A DNA stretch of 64,000 nt from Cinclus cinclus (GCF_963662255.1 NC_085046.1:101573324-101637323); one strand, 5' to 3'; shown: positions 15,341 through 29,061, counted from the stretch's first letter. Notes: generated by a model from the letters alone, not told the origin. A program made the numbers and translations.

Positions 15341-15605
15341 TGTTGTGGTTTAGGAATGGCATTCTCCAATTTAGTGTTCCTACTGAAACTACTCCAAATC
15401 AAAGAGACACTTCTTCACTCCCAGCTCCCCTCCCTCACCACAGGAGAGCAGAACTGGAGGCACAGAAGGTAAAGGTTGAAATAAGAACAATTTACTGGAA
15501 GCAGCAATTGTTGGAAACAGCAATGAGATAAGAAAACAAACAGCAACAATACCAATGACAGAGGGTACAAGAAAGAGGAAACAGAGATATGACCCTGAAA
15601 ACACC
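15341..15605 (+). mobile_element. Partial LTR of an ERVL-like endogenous retrovirus
   Basis: The segment opens with TGTTGTGGTTTAGGAATGGC, the TGTYGTGGTTTA start typical of avian ERVL-class LTRs. After a C-rich part (near 15415-15445) it continues with GGTTGAAATAAGAACAATTT, then ACTGGAAGCAGCAA, and an A/C/G-rich AACAGCAA-type stretch to about 15605. This layout (C-rich part, then TGAGATAAGAACAGTTTA-like part, then A-rich part) parallels the common avian ERVL LTR as I remember it. The 3' half of the LTR, with TATA box, R and U5, is missing, and no internal gag or pol sequence adjoins it. It is a broken solo-LTR remnant with no coding capacity. Confidence 0.55.
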
Positions 15606-17849
15606 AGCCACTATGTCACACACTTCAAAAAGAGCTCATAAAATTTAAATAAATAATTACTTTCTGCTGGTCAGTGTTTTAAGGATTCTTTACATTTTTT
15701 TCTACAGTGAAATGGGAATGTAAGCCTTGGCTATAAAGCAATACAATCAGACTGAAAATATTCAGAAGATACAAGGAATCAGTGTAAGAAATAATGACTT
15801 TAGATAGATTTAAAAAGAATTATATCATGTATTTTACTTGAAAATAAAAACCCAATTCTGACCCTGCTAGCTATCTGTGCATAAAAGCTAGATATTGCAC
15901 ATCTGTACACATAGCACATAGCACAGAAATGTGCTTTCCAGTAATTGTGATTTAGTAGAACAACCCTTCTTCCTTATTTTGGACTCTAAATATTATCTGA
16001 AGATTTCAGTATGTCAGCATTGTAGACTTTACAACATGCAACAAAACTCCTGGGACATCCCTGTATCATTTAAGTCTAGCTTACAAGACAGTTACAGAAA
16101 TCCAAGGTTATTTTTGGTGACAGGATTCTATGACACAAGCCTACATAACTCTGCATATTTAAATGTGCAGAAGAGATCACAGGTGTAGTCTAACAGATCG
16201 AACAGTTCAAACACATTAGTGTTTTTCTGTTCAGTTCTCTCCTCCACCTATCCAAACATGATCTTGTTCTGGTTCCAGGGGCAGCTGCAGTTGAGAAAAC
16301 AGGAGTGTTTCTAATCTCTTTCACTATTTTTGAATTACTAGAGAAGTTTTAAATGTGAAGACTGCCTATTCTCTGGAATTATCCATAAATCAGTTAAAAA
16401 ATTTTGACACTATTGTTTTTTTTGGAATGTTATTCTTTTAATTATCAGGGTCATTTTGCAAATCTACTAACTTTGTGCTTTCTTCCCTAAGTACTAGGTC
16501 AGTGGCAGTGGGACCGGGCAAATGAGTTAGAAATTAAGTCTCTATACAGAGATATAGAAGCCAACACTGAGTATGTACTAGTGAAACAAGAGAACTAAAA
16601 TGAGAACAGGATGCCAGGCTCCTGATACACAAGGAAATGGACCCTGAAATTTGACTGGGCCCTGAACTATGAAATTCTCGTGAAAAGTAGGACATATTTT
16701 CATGCACATTTATATGAAAAAGATCAATGTGTGGAATTAGTTTTCTTGCAGGAGGAATTTTGTCCTGTGTATCATGCACCAAGTACCAGCCAATAGAGCC
16801 TGTAGTCCTGTACAGTCTATTATATTAATATTTTAATATAGTATTAGTAGTTGGGATTGAGATTTCCATACAGACGATGCACCTGTGAGGCACTTCTGTT
16901 CTAGGGCACCTAACTAGATGATTAGTGCTGGGACACACAGTAGCAGATTCCACACTATATTAAGATCTTAACATTATTAGCATTGTATAAGAACATTAGG
17001 TAATAATTGTCTCCTATTTCCCTACTTCACCTTTCACAAGCTGAAATGACTTGTGAAAAGCCACAGAAATATAGTAACATTATGCACCTAACTGCTGTGC
17101 AGCACTGTTGTTGCATAAGTACTAATTTCAATAATAATCATAACATATCAGTTTGATATCAAGCTCAAACTGAGGAACAGCATCAAAAGCTGCCTTCATA
17201 ACTTTGCATTTTAATTTGGTATACATCCTACTCATAGCAATATAATGAAATATTTTATAGAAAAGAGCTAACAAAAGCTACAATCTGTAACTATCTGCCC
17301 AAGAATCTGGGGTAAATTGAATTAGCAAAACTATGAAGCAACGTTGTCTGGAGTAAATTCTGATGGTCTAAGCACTCAGTTTGTTTTTCTGATGCTTTAA
17401 TTTTCATGAAATGTAGCTGTTAGCTCCTGAAAAATGATTAATGAGCTCCAAGGGCAGAATCTTTATAAAAATTAAAACCTCAAATACAACAAGCCAATGG
17501 TCAGCACAGTGGTGCTCCTCATCACCTCAGCAACAGGCTTGCCTAGTCTACTTAACCATAATTACACAACAAAATACTAATGTACTTTTCCTTCTTCAGC
17601 CCAAGGCACAGGGGTTTTGCCCATCAGAAAATGTGTCAAGAAAGAGCAAGCAGTCGTGCCAGTGCCACCTGCCATGCTGAGAACATCACTCACTGCTGGT
17701 GTAACTAACGACACCATCTCCATTCTTCTTTTTTCCCACCTGGAATAAACTGCCAAGTCAAAAGACCTGCTGCAGAGATAATGAGCACTACGAAATTTGC
17801 TCTGATCTTAAGAACAAAAGAACTTATAGAGGACTAGCTATGTCCAGAC

Positions 17850-17850
<1 letters not shown>

Positions 17851-17884
<34 letters not shown>
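17851..17884. repeat. 34-nt uninterrupted A tract
   Basis: Thirty-four consecutive A residues follow GTCCAGACC. This is by far the longest homopolymer in the window. An AATAAA lies at 17744-17749, about 100 nt upstream, which is too far for an ordinary poly(A) signal. It may be an expanded mononucleotide repeat, the tail of a retroposed RNA, or an assembly or sequencing artefact. Confidence 0.9.
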
Positions 17885-17886
<2 letters not shown>

Positions 17887-20800
17887 TAAAAAATCACCAG
17901 ATGTCAGGAATGCAAGAGTGGGAGGAAAGACTGGCAGAGGTACTTAGGCCCATTAAAAAGAATTCTCAATAGCAGTACTCAACTCTTTTTTCTGTAATAT
18001 CTATTGACTGGCTAACTAGTAAACACAAGATAAAATAGAAATAATTCTCTGCCAAATATGCACAGCTGTAGGTCCACCTCTGATGATTCAGCAGCAGCTC
18101 TAGGCATCTGCCAATTTTTTCTTTTTAAATTTTAATTTAGGATGGATCTAGAAGTGGCAGAGATTGCAGTCTGCTAGGGAAAAGGAGCCCACAGCACACA
18201 AGCAAAGCAGCACACAAGACAATAGTAACTATTTCAGTGCATAGATGCTCACTTGGATGTTACAGCTTGCATTTACAATGACTAATCAGTAAATTTGAAT
18301 ATGATACTCAGTACAGAAGTGGTAAATTAGCAATGGCAGAGTACTTGAAATTATGTTTCTCAAAATATGTAACATTTTATAATCCATACCAACTTCCTAA
18401 GCTAAAAATAAAACTGTAATGAATCCTGCATTCATCTAAGATTTCCACCAATTTCAGTGAAATTGTGTGATGCGTAAACAGGTGGAAAATTTGGTCCAAA
18501 ATATTTCCTCCTACTGACAGCCAACCTTGACTGCACTTTTCAGGGCTCTTACTTCCCTTCTTTTGCCACATGGGGAACAAGACAATAGGAGGTCAAAATC
18601 CCACGATTTCTTTTGGAAGAGTTAGTCAACCCTAGCTAGAAAGTTACTGAATTTGTATCGCACTAACAAAAAGATCTTTTCCTGAAGTCACTAAGAGAGT
18701 ACTTCCAGTAATCCTGAGATGCTCTATTCCATCCACTATTAATAGTCTCTGTGATTGCAAAACTAGGGGCAAAACAGGTTTGCAAAACCTAAAGCAACCA
18801 TTTCAATTCAGGTATTTTTCTTTGTCTGGGGAAAAAGAGAAGAAAAAATACATATAAGATATAATTCAATTTCCTTAAATAATGAAACAGTGTTTCATTT
18901 AATGTTCCATTTGTTTCAATTTTGTTTTTGACTTAGCCTTAAGACATTAATCATATTAAAACATAAATTTAAATATATTTACTTATTAAAGCATGACCAT
19001 GCTACATTGCTTACTGTATTACATTATTTAGACATTCTGAAGTACTACATTTAAATAGTCCTGAACTGAATGTATTTTTTCTTAAGGTGTACTTCATGGA
19101 AAATACGTCTTTTCATCTCAGGAACAGAAACAAATTTTGAAATACTGTATCTGTGGAAGAGCTAATTTTTTCTGACCTCCACATTAATACACTGCTTTAA
19201 ACAACAGTTTAGAAGAATTGCACTATACATAAAGTGTCAAATAAGGTAATAAGAAATCTGAATTCCCAACCACATGAGCAGTTTCCACATATTTTGAAGT
19301 CTAGGAGAATTTCAGTTATGAGGCTTAAATTTTAGTTATTTGAATTCATTTGAAGAATGGTTCTGCTTGGTTTCTTGAAGACCAAGTTTTCAAGATAGAA
19401 AGCATTTAGTATTTTTTCCATAAATTCTATAAATGAATGTTTGATGATTTTCAAAATATAAAGTGAAAAAAATATGTATTTAGAAAGTTTGAAGAGCAGC
19501 TAGAAGGAATATTATAAACTTCATATTGCATTTAAATAAAAACATTACTGAAATATGTTCCTTTCAAGAGCATGCTACCACCATATGTACTTAAAAACTG
19601 TTATTAAAATTTGTCTTTTGCAAGTAGCACCCCAACTTCTTTAACTACGTAAAAAACACCTCACAGGTTCCCGTGACTTTTAAATCTGAGGTTTAAAGAA
19701 AACAGGTAACTACTGGATAGCTGATTTTTGCTGCTGGCCAACAGGATTATACAAGATTAAACACATCTCATTTCGGAACTGAGCAAGCCAGCAAGACCCC
19801 TAGTACTCTGCTAATCTATTATGTACTCCTTGTACCTGGAAAGCCTCAGAAAGGGATTTTCTAAATTCACAGAAGAACCCTTCTCATTCATCACCTGCTG
19901 ACAACAGGGAATGAAGCAAGGCTTTGGGTAAATAAAGAAGCATATAATGGTATTACTAAGGACTGTATCAGAACAAAAAATTTGTTACTTACTGAAAGTT
20001 AGGCTTCATCCTGCCCTCATTTTTTAGTGCTCTCCCTTTTAAATTCACTCCAGAAATGGTAACTTATGATGTTTATACGTGATCAATTATTCATAAAAAA
20101 GCAGTAATATGTACACAGCAACAAATGAAAATGCTTGTACATGTCTAACTAATGCTGTAGTTTCAACAGTACAAATAAGAAAGAAACTACTAAATAAATT
20201 CTAAAAATAGTTACTTAGGCATGAAAATTTCTCATTGACATGGTAGTGATATTGATACCTACTACTTCTCAATTAAGAAAATTCCTTACATAATGTTATT
20301 CAATGGACTCTAATGCACAGTATGAGACATGAGAAACTCTTATAAAGCTAAATATTTCATTATATTATTGTCCATGTTGTTTTTATCTTGGTGTAACTTT
20401 TACAATGTATGTTTTTATAAAGGAACTTTCAGTATTAGCATTCACTATTTGGCATGGAACAACATGGCAGAAAGTGTGTCTCTGATGACAAAGAAGTTAC
20501 TTACAGGTAATAAGTGTAGGAGTGATAGCTTCTTCTGCCATGATGGTGGAAGGATTAGGCAGTGGTGGAAAAGATGAAATGGAAGGAAAGAAAAGTCAAA
20601 TATTAATGTATGAAAAATCAAGATGAAACTGAGACCTGAACTGGTGACACAAATGAAAGATAGCAAGAATGTATATCTGGATATATCATGCAATGTTTCT
20701 GAAATAAGCAGGTAACATATCCAATATCTGCAACACTTTGAGCAATACAATATATAATGATCTCCAGCTGTTAAATCAAACCACCTTGAAGTACACCTAC

Positions 20801-21435
20801 CTTTATGTTAGGTATTTAGCATCTGTTTGTATCTGCATACACTACACACACAAATATTCCCAGTTAAAGTGCTAAACCACTTCTGATTACACCTCAGCTG
20901 CATTAGGAATAAGGATATAGAAATTCTAGCATGGTGTTAGAAGCATAACAATACAGAAATTCAGAATACACTTTAAGTAGCTCCTCTTCCTGTCATAGCA
21001 GTGTAGAATCTTAGCCTATCCCTATTTTTACTTAAAGCAGTCAGTTCTGCCTTTGAAAAAACTAGTTTACAGAGGGGGGAAATCAATGGCCACAGCTCTT
21101 TTAATATTTCAGCTTTTAAATAACCTTTTAAATTAATAAGGAAAAGATACTTACTGTCATGCAAATAAAAAGACAATCCTTGTGGTCTAAAATTATATTG
21201 GTGGTAATTCCACATGTGGCAGAGATTAAAATAAGAACTGATCCTGTATCCATGTTATTCCTGCCCATGTGAATGCCACAAAGAACAACTTGGGAGACCT
21301 AGTACCACCACCCTGACAAATATGGGCTCAGTCAGCCTTGCAAAACCTCTTGCACAGCCAGACAGTCCAGCAAGACATGCTCTGTGTGAGTACAAAATAT
21401 AGAAGTCTTCCAGCTATGTTCTTCTGCTTTACATC

Positions 21436-21459
21436 CTTCCCTCCCTCCCTCCCTCCCTT
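21436..21459. repeat. (CCCT)n microsatellite
   Basis: About five CCCT units lie in a run of pure pyrimidines. On the minus strand this is (AGGG)n, a sequence able to form G-quadruplexes. Confidence 0.85.
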
Positions 21460-24400
21460 AGTTATGAGCCCACTACAAGCAGGACTGCAACCTCCCCAGA
21501 AAGGGCAAGTTTCAACCCAAATGAATTCCATATATTGACTGCAATTAAAGGAAGGCTGGAGATCTAAAAATGTCTCTGAGCATGATGTCAACTAGCATTC
21601 ACATGTTGGTAAGATAAAAGACTGAAAGGAACTATGTAGGCATTTGTAATTTTTGGAGCACACGCATACAGCCCTTTGACTACAGAGGAAACATGTAAAC
21701 AGGCCTTGCAAAGGACTATAACTAATGTTAACTTGCCTCTGGCTACATGCTTCAGGCAGCCCTTTGAAAACTAGGCTTTCATCAAATTTTCTCTCTCATC
21801 TTCTTTGTGTGAAGATGCTGTTAGAAATACTTCCCAGTTTTTATTCCCATTTTTCTGATGCAAACAGTATTGTTCAAACACAAGAGGCTACACACTGCAT
21901 ATTTAATCACATGGCACATGTGGAAAATGTATACCTGCTGAAGTTGAGTTTCAAAAGGTATCTAAGAACGGAGTAAGGGGCAAGCTGCAAAACAGTTGTG
22001 AGCTTCTTTGCATTCCATAGGGAGCATGGGATCAGGCCCTATCAAAGCACTTACCTGCACTATAAGCAAGCAGTTGATTTCTAGCTCAGTCATAATTATA
22101 TTTCCCCCTACCTTTCTTTTCAGAATTACTCATTCTCTCACACTGATTTAGAATCTCATGACACTGCCATCCCTGCTTCTTGCCATATGGTGCCACAAGA
22201 GAGATTTAATGTAATTAGTACAAATGTTCTCATATTTCTAAAAGATGCATAATAATCTGAGAAACAACAATAAATACAATTAATCAGTGAAGCACTTCTG
22301 GTACTTATAAGCAGAATTCTGCCAAATATGTTATAGAGATAAATTATTCCTTATGAAAAAAATGCTGAAAATCCAGGAACTTTATTGTGTGCAAATGTCC
22401 TATTAAGAATTTGTGTAACATGAGAAAAAACTGAAGTCTCAAGCTTCAGCTATTTTAATATTGCTACAGTTATGAGATTTTCCATATAAAAGTCCTTGAA
22501 AAAGAGCACCAAGGTTTTGACTCTCAAAGAATACCATACACTGAAAGAAACAGGTAAAAAGAATACATTAAAATCCTGCAGAAAGTTTTATACTTGCAAG
22601 TTTTATACAAGCATTTCAGGCCACACACTAAAGCACCATTCAGAATTGAATGGATTTAGCTTTTTTAAGAAAGAGGGACAAGCTCCATTTTTTCCTCCTT
22701 CATAATGAATACAAACTAAAGTTTCTGTCAATGTGAGAAAAGTCCTTCTCTGCTAAAAAGACTAATATAAAGATTTTGGCCAACTTAATAAATTTTCTTA
22801 TGAGCATGGCTCTTCAGTCACTTTCTCGTAGTGAGGTTATTTTATATCAATAAACTGTTTCTGCATATAGTGACAATATTAAGCACTTTTAATTCCTTTA
22901 GGACTGAAGACATAAATTAATTTCATTAATATCACTTGTAGAATAAGGCCTCACTATAAAATTTACCAAAAACAGCATAGGAGGATGGCTGCAGAAGGAT
23001 TGACCCGTCAGAATGGAAATTTTTGGAACTGTGTCATTACCTCGGTGTTTTCTTTCATATTTTCTCTTTTGTAGCTGGCCTACAGGGAAAAGTATGGTTC
23101 AAGGGAGAGGAGGCTGGAATTTTCCTTCAGCCTTATTATCTTCAATCTCTATCCTAAGTGTTTGAAATTTTTGGCAAAGGTATATGTATAACTGAACAGC
23201 CTGATTTGCTATCAGGGAATGGAAACAATGCATTCCCAGCCCAGCTCCACTGAGTGCAAAACCCTTATCCACTGCCAAGAACCAAGGTCTCTGACTTAAA
23301 CAGATGCCACAATTACATACACTGAAAACTCATGGAAGGCTCAGGCACAGAGACAGCTGAAAAAAGAAACTAAAAACAGGCAAAACAAAATAGCCTTTTT
23401 ATTATCAGAAAACCTCTATTCCAGAACTGAATCAGAAGCCAGTGAAATAAAATTTTAATAACTGCTTCCTTACTGCACTCCCACTGCAGCAAGAAAATGG
23501 TAGCCTCAATGGAAACAGCTGCCCCGAAGACATATAAAGGGCTCTTAAGCAAATGTTAGACCATTAACTTACCAACTTATGCAAAATTTTTAAATTTAAC
23601 TTAAATAGAATATAAAGATTTAAAAAAAAGGAAAGAAGAAAATAAAGCAGTAAGGGTCTAATTTATGCAAGTCTTGGTTTAATCGCTATTGCTTTTCCAA
23701 AGGTTGTAGCAACAGTACTCTCATTCTCACTGTTCCACTTCAAGTTGATCAAAAGATGAAGCTACTTGGCCATTCTTTATTTTTAATGTTTTTTATAACA
23801 TCCTATGCAATTACATCAAAGACTGGGCCTTGCCCAAGATTTAACATTCAGGATCAGATTCAAAATCCACTTTACCGTGTATCAGTTTTTGTGGAAACAC
23901 AGGTATTGTTTTCATCTAACTTTGTGTTAATTCTTATGTGAAAGATACAGATCATGTCTGAGGAGAGGAAAGCGTATTGGCAGTATGCTAACCTCACAGA
24001 GAAGAATCAGTTCATTGATGTGATCACACTCGTGTTAGGAATAGCTTGCAGGTTCCTAGACTACATTACACAACACCTTTATGAAGGAATGCTAATGGAT
24101 AAAGAGAAGATAGAACAGAATGGATAAAGAACTATGAACAACCAAGTGGAGAGATAAAGAGAAAAGTACCAAGAGACTTCCCCTTCGCCATGTGCCAAGT
24201 TTACAAATTTGATTTACTTCAGTCAAAAGCTGAGTGTACATACTGAAAATGCTTCAGCATCCATGATGCTTCTACCCTCACTAGTGACTCCAAACCATGC
24301 ACGGAATTGCTAGGCCACCTAATCTCTCTGGTTTATGACATAACTACTTCAGAAGACCATTATATAGTGAAATTAATAATGCTGCTTAATGACTGTTAAT

Positions 24401-26153
24401 ATCTGCAGAACTTCTTTGATAATGGGCATATCCAAAGCATGTCTGTGCTGCACTGAAAACCCTCTCTGAATGTGGGTTTTCTCTACTTGGCTACTGAATT
24501 AGAAGTTCAAGAGACTGACCTGTAAAAAGCTGTGGTGCCTGGCACCAACCAAGCAAAGAATGGTTGTTCAGTGAAATGAGATGGCAATTTAAGGAATGTG
24601 GTGGACAAAGTCATGGTTATCACACAAGTGAAACTGCTTTCCAAATCTCCTGACAATGGAAATAAATGGTTTGACATTAACTTAATTAAACACTGTGAAG
24701 CTCCAGAGACAGAGTCAGTTTCACCTACTGGTGAGATCCAGAGATCAAGTACACAAGACTCTTTTCTGTGGAAGAATGAATAACACACAGTATTTGATTT
24801 GGGATATGCCTTGGGATAGCAGAATGTGAATGGGACTTTGCTGTAGTCTACTCCAAACAAGACAAGTTTCAAAGCACATAGACTCAGTGCAGTGAAACCC
24901 ACCGTTGTAGTCCAGAGATTCTGCACATAACAGTGCAGAGAACAAAGTGGTTCTCAGGGGAAAGGTGCCACTGAATTACAAGGCACTATTTTATTTTTCA
25001 CATACATCTTTATACTGGTAAAGCTCCTGAAAAAGTCAATGAAATAAAACGATCAAGTGCAGAAGTCAAACAGCACACCAGCTTGGTAAGATTGGTTCCC
25101 AAAGTAAGCACCTAAAATATTGCAGAACTGCAAAACCACTACGGTCACACTAAGCTTGAGGCATGATTTATATATTTTCTACAAATGCATAATGTATACA
25201 CAGTAACCAAACCCAGGTGAAACCATAGGGGCCCTCAGCAGCCTAGTGAATTAATGCACCAATAACAATCTATTGAATAATGGGTTCATCTTCTGCTTAA
25301 GTCAGGAGTGTAATTGTATTCAAGAACTTTTATGCTGCAGCAGATGCTTTAGAGGCTTGGGACACAATACACCCACCTCCTGAAACTCTCATTAAAGCCT
25401 AGTCACATCTTGTTACACAAATGAACCATTCTTATTTTTTAATATTCGCTTCAACTCATTTCAGTTTGTTTTGTTCAAGGCTGCAGCATCACTCTGGGAC
25501 ATGTTTAAGTTATTGGTATCATTCTTTCTGTACTACACAATGAAATTGTGTGCATTTGGCAACAGAGTTCCTGGACTTGTACTTTCAATAGTTCCAGCTC
25601 CATCACAAGCAGATTTATTCCAAAAACCAAGGAAGCTCACATAATGCACTTTTTCTCTAACAACAGAATTAATATGAATAAAATTACTCCACTGTGATAG
25701 ACAGAAGGAATCACGCATCCTTCTGCTTTAATGCAAACACTTAGGATCTGAGCCCTCCTGCCTCTAATTAGATTATCAAAGAATTTTGCTCTAGAGAATT
25801 AAGCAGGAGCTGGAATAGCATCCACATAGCCAGAAACATGGATACCTTATTCACTTTGAAACTATTTATATAATTTTGCAATGCTCTCCATTCAAGATTA
25901 AGAATAACTTGTCTCCCTTGGGTGAATGCATTCTACCCTTGGCAGAAACACTTAAGGAGAGGCTCAGAACAGAACAGAGTGAATGATGAACGGTCAGAAA
26001 TTGTGTGAAGAAGGACTGGCCAGAAAATCCAAGAAGCCTTCCTCCCTGCTTGCTAAGTGCTGTGTCTGGCCCTAGGGAGGAGTTTGGGAGTTCAACTGTT
26101 AAAATTGAAGGCATGAATGATGCAAGAAATCGGAAGTGGGAAGAAAAAAGTAC

Positions 26154-26562
26154 TGCAAAGTCAGAACAGATTTCAACCCTGCCACACTGTACTTTATTGA
26201 GCAGACTTGGTTACTGGGTCAATTCCATTGCCCCAGTCAGACTCACCCTGGGGCTTAAGTCTCACTCTCTTCTGTATGGCAGCTTTTGAGTGCTTTACAT
26301 ATCTCTTGTCATGACCTAGCCCCCAGCCCTGGCCACAGCTTGCCTTTCTCTCCATAGAGCCCTTCTAACTCATGGCCCTGCTTCTGCCTTCAAGGAGAGT
26401 GAAAAGCAGCTACTTCTGTTGCCTGCCCTGAGGCACTGTCAGACAGCTGCCTCCTTTACTGTGCACCTCCACTGCTCAAATTCTGGAAGAAATTCAGGCA
26501 GCTCAGGGGTTTGGACTATCTCAGACCTGCCAAACTAGTTAACATTACAATTAAACCACACA
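26154..26562 (-). mobile_element. Possible minus-strand LTR of an endogenous retrovirus
   Basis: Read on the minus strand, a G+C-richer patch begins TGTGTGGTTTAATTGTAATG at 26562, close to the TGTYGTGGTTTAA start of avian ERVL LTRs. It contains CTCAATAAAGTACAGTGTGG (AATAAA at 26198-26193) and ends ...CTTTGCA at 26154, so it has TG...CA ends and a poly(A) signal near its 3' end. The flanking 5 nt do not form an obvious target-site duplication. The boundaries are inferred and no internal retroviral gene is recognisable. Confidence 0.3.
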
Positions 26563-27427
26563 GGGTTGGGATGAGCCAGATCAGGCCAGGATTGCTCTCA
26601 AAGGAAAAAAGGGGATAATTCGAGGGGAATAGCAAGGAGTGGAGGGGTTATGGGACACAGTAAGGAGACTGTGGTAGAAGCGGAAGGAGAATTTTTCACT
26701 CGGCCCCTTCATACAGCAGTCTCACATTCCCAACCCCACCTCTCAGGGCTGCAAAACTCACATTGCTCATTACAGAACCTAAAACCTTAATTCTATTTCC
26801 TAACTAATTTCTCCCAATCTAGACCAAACTTCTAAGATCATTTGGGGGTTTTTTCCTTATCTGTGCCACCTCCCTAGCTGTATTTTTCCCATTACTATTT
26901 TACCTCTTACAGTGTTGAGAAAGGCAAGCAGTTTTAAAAGCCTTACACTCCTAATAATGTAGCAGTTTCCAAAGCAAAACAATCTTAATGCATGAGTATG
27001 TTGAACCAGAATTTGGCAACATTCAGCACCATTGTAACATGTTCCTTTGTTTTCAGGGAATGAAGTTTATACAGAATAATACAGACCTCATCCTTAGCAC
27101 AAATTACCGTAGCTCTAGTTCCTCTTTCACTAAGGATTTCTTTTACATGCAAGAATGAAACTACATCTAGTTTCCAGCTGATCTGTTGAATAGGATAGAG
27201 ACTCACACAGGACAAGATGCTTTCCTATTATAGAGTCCAACATGCAGCACTGATGTAAGAAGTGCTAGAATCATTAACCTCAGGTTGTTATATATAAAAC
27301 AAAGACACACACATTAATTCTCTGTGGGTACGAAGGTGGCTGGACAATTTCACCAATATCAAACTGAGTACCGCCATAGTTGATGGAATATGAACATGGA
27401 CAGAGAAAACATCCTCTAATTGCTCAC

Positions 27428-27560
27428 CTTTTCTTCATTACCAGCACGACCCCCAAAAATATAATGACAAACAGCAAGATGCCTGCAATGACTCCAGCAA
27501 TTTTAACAGTATGGTCTGTCTGCTTCTCAGGCTCCGGGTCCGGTTTCCGAGTGGCAGCCC
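27428..27560 (-). CDS. PTPRM: PTPRM exon: extracellular stalk, single transmembrane helix and stop-transfer
   Basis: The exon is 133 nt, entering in phase 1 and leaving in phase 2 (after AG of an Arg codon). The acceptor is excellent: a long CT-rich tract ending CAATTCCATAG. The donor is GTGAGC. It encodes [20 protein letters not shown], then a hydrophobic helix of about 22 residues ([22 protein letters not shown]), then KKR. The acidic and proline-rich start is the extracellular stalk. The helix is the only membrane pass of RPTP-mu, and the basic KKR is its cytoplasmic anchor. The next exon should begin with KLAKKRKET-like codons, and I did not find it between 27427 and 1. The same interval on the plus strand shows a chance open frame with no meaning. 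This exon is the best evidence for PTPRM over its paralogues. Confidence 0.97.
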
Positions 27561-29061
27561 CTATGGAATTGATAAAAGAAAAAGAGGAATGAGAAAAAGA
27601 ATAAAGGTGTTATTCCTTTGATGTATATACACTGAAACTAATAATATCATTGATCTTATCCAGGGCCAACAGATGCTTGGTCTTTTAAGAAAAAAATCCT
27701 GCTTTCATATGCATTGTTGGGAGTATAATTCTTTATATTGTTCCAAGACACTCTGCAGGACCACAATACAGCTGGGATACCACTGCCAGCCCTGACCCTT
27801 TATAGGAGCCTCTTCACAGATTCACAAATTTCTATATTTTTATTATCTGTGCTGGCTCCCTTTTCTTTCTTCCATTTAGAAACTTGCTAACAACACAATA
27901 ACTATACCAAACCTTTATTCAAATTTGATTTGCTGGAACATTTTCTTCAATTATTTTTCATAAATGAAGCTGTAATTCCATAACATATTAGCTTAAACAC
28001 CTGGAAAAGTGAGATAAGCTCATTTACCATGCATTTTACCCACAATTGTTTCTTTACACAATAGGCGCTTTTTTTTTTGCCTTTGGAAATCTAAATCTAG
28101 GTCACATCTGGTAGGAAAAAAGACTCCTTCTAAGCAATTTATTCACAAAGTGGGAAGCAGCTGATGATCACACCACTGGCACCTACATTTAATATCTGTT
28201 TAAATGAGATAACCAGTGCCTTACAGCAGCTACTGTCTTAGCTCCTCCAGCTTCTCCATTTAAAAAAAAAATAACATCGTTTGTACTGTTTACTGTATAA
28301 TGTGATGGAACGTCAAATCCATGTCTGATGAAATATCCATTTCCCCTACTAAATGAGTTCAGGATGAAAAACGGTAAGGAAGCAATATTCAATTCACTAA
28401 GCTGATTTTATTTTTTTATGGACTTCCATTTTTCTTTTTAATCAAAACGTGCCAGAATTCATAATTTGAGGCACCATGCCATAAAGTGGACACAGGGATT
28501 TATGGATTGCTTCCCTGCTATAGCTTTTTTGGGAAGGGAGAAGGAAGAGTAAAGCCTAAATGAAGTGTAATCTTTTAAGACCACATTTTTGTATCACCAA
28601 TTGGGATTCAGAGAGGATTCTGACAGCATCAACTATATTTTACTTGTTTCTTCACTTTCTCTTTCTGGAAAGGAAGCAAATTAATGGCCAATTTACACGA
28701 AGAGCTATTTTTCTGAAAAGTAGAATGAACACATTTCCAATGTTTCTTCTCAATTTTAACCAGGATATTCTAAGAGGAAGAGTACTTCTGAGTGCCCACA
28801 GTTACACTTTTGGCTTACATCTTCAAAACTCCTTGCCAAGAGGAATGCCAGAAAAACCTGCCAGGAAAGGTGATGACCATTAATCAAAACATATCAAGAG
28901 CTAACTGCAGGAACCAGGTTCTTTGGAAAATTCTGGCCAGAGTACTTTACATGAGTGCTAAATCAGAGAAGATGATGTGCTTGCTGTCCCTGTGCCCAGT
29001 CCCATAAGAATATTAAGTTTGATAGAAATACACACACTCTTTCCCAAATTGGTAAAATCCT

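Larger units (their letters stand above)
1..27427 (-). other. PTPRM: PTPRM intron downstream of the transmembrane exon (phase 2, incomplete)
   Basis: This is at least 27.4 kb of intron following donor GTGAGC. It holds a CR1-like tail (2590-2641), an antisense CR1 3' end (7640-7712), a (TAA)n run (13222-13238) and an ERVL-like partial LTR (15341-15605). It also holds a 34-nt A tract (17851-17884), a (CCCT)n run (21436-21459) and a G+C-richer, LTR-like patch (26154-26562). The cytoplasmic juxtamembrane exon (KLAKKRKET...) and phosphatase exons are not present. The longest open frame, 139 codons at 24507-24926 on the minus strand, has no recognisable domain and I treat it as chance. Confidence 0.82.

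Noticed and set aside
17440..17850. Processed pseudogene ending in the A tract
   Set aside because: AATAAA is about 100 nt from the tract, no parent gene is recognisable, and no flanking duplication is seen.
24507..24926. 139-codon minus-strand open frame, the longest in the window
   Set aside because: Composition is ordinary and no domain is recognisable. It has no homology to the missing cytoplasmic exons of PTPRM, and chance frames of this size are expected in 64 kb.
27380..27592. 70-codon plus-strand open frame over the transmembrane exon
   Set aside because: It is the complement of the real minus-strand PTPRM exon.
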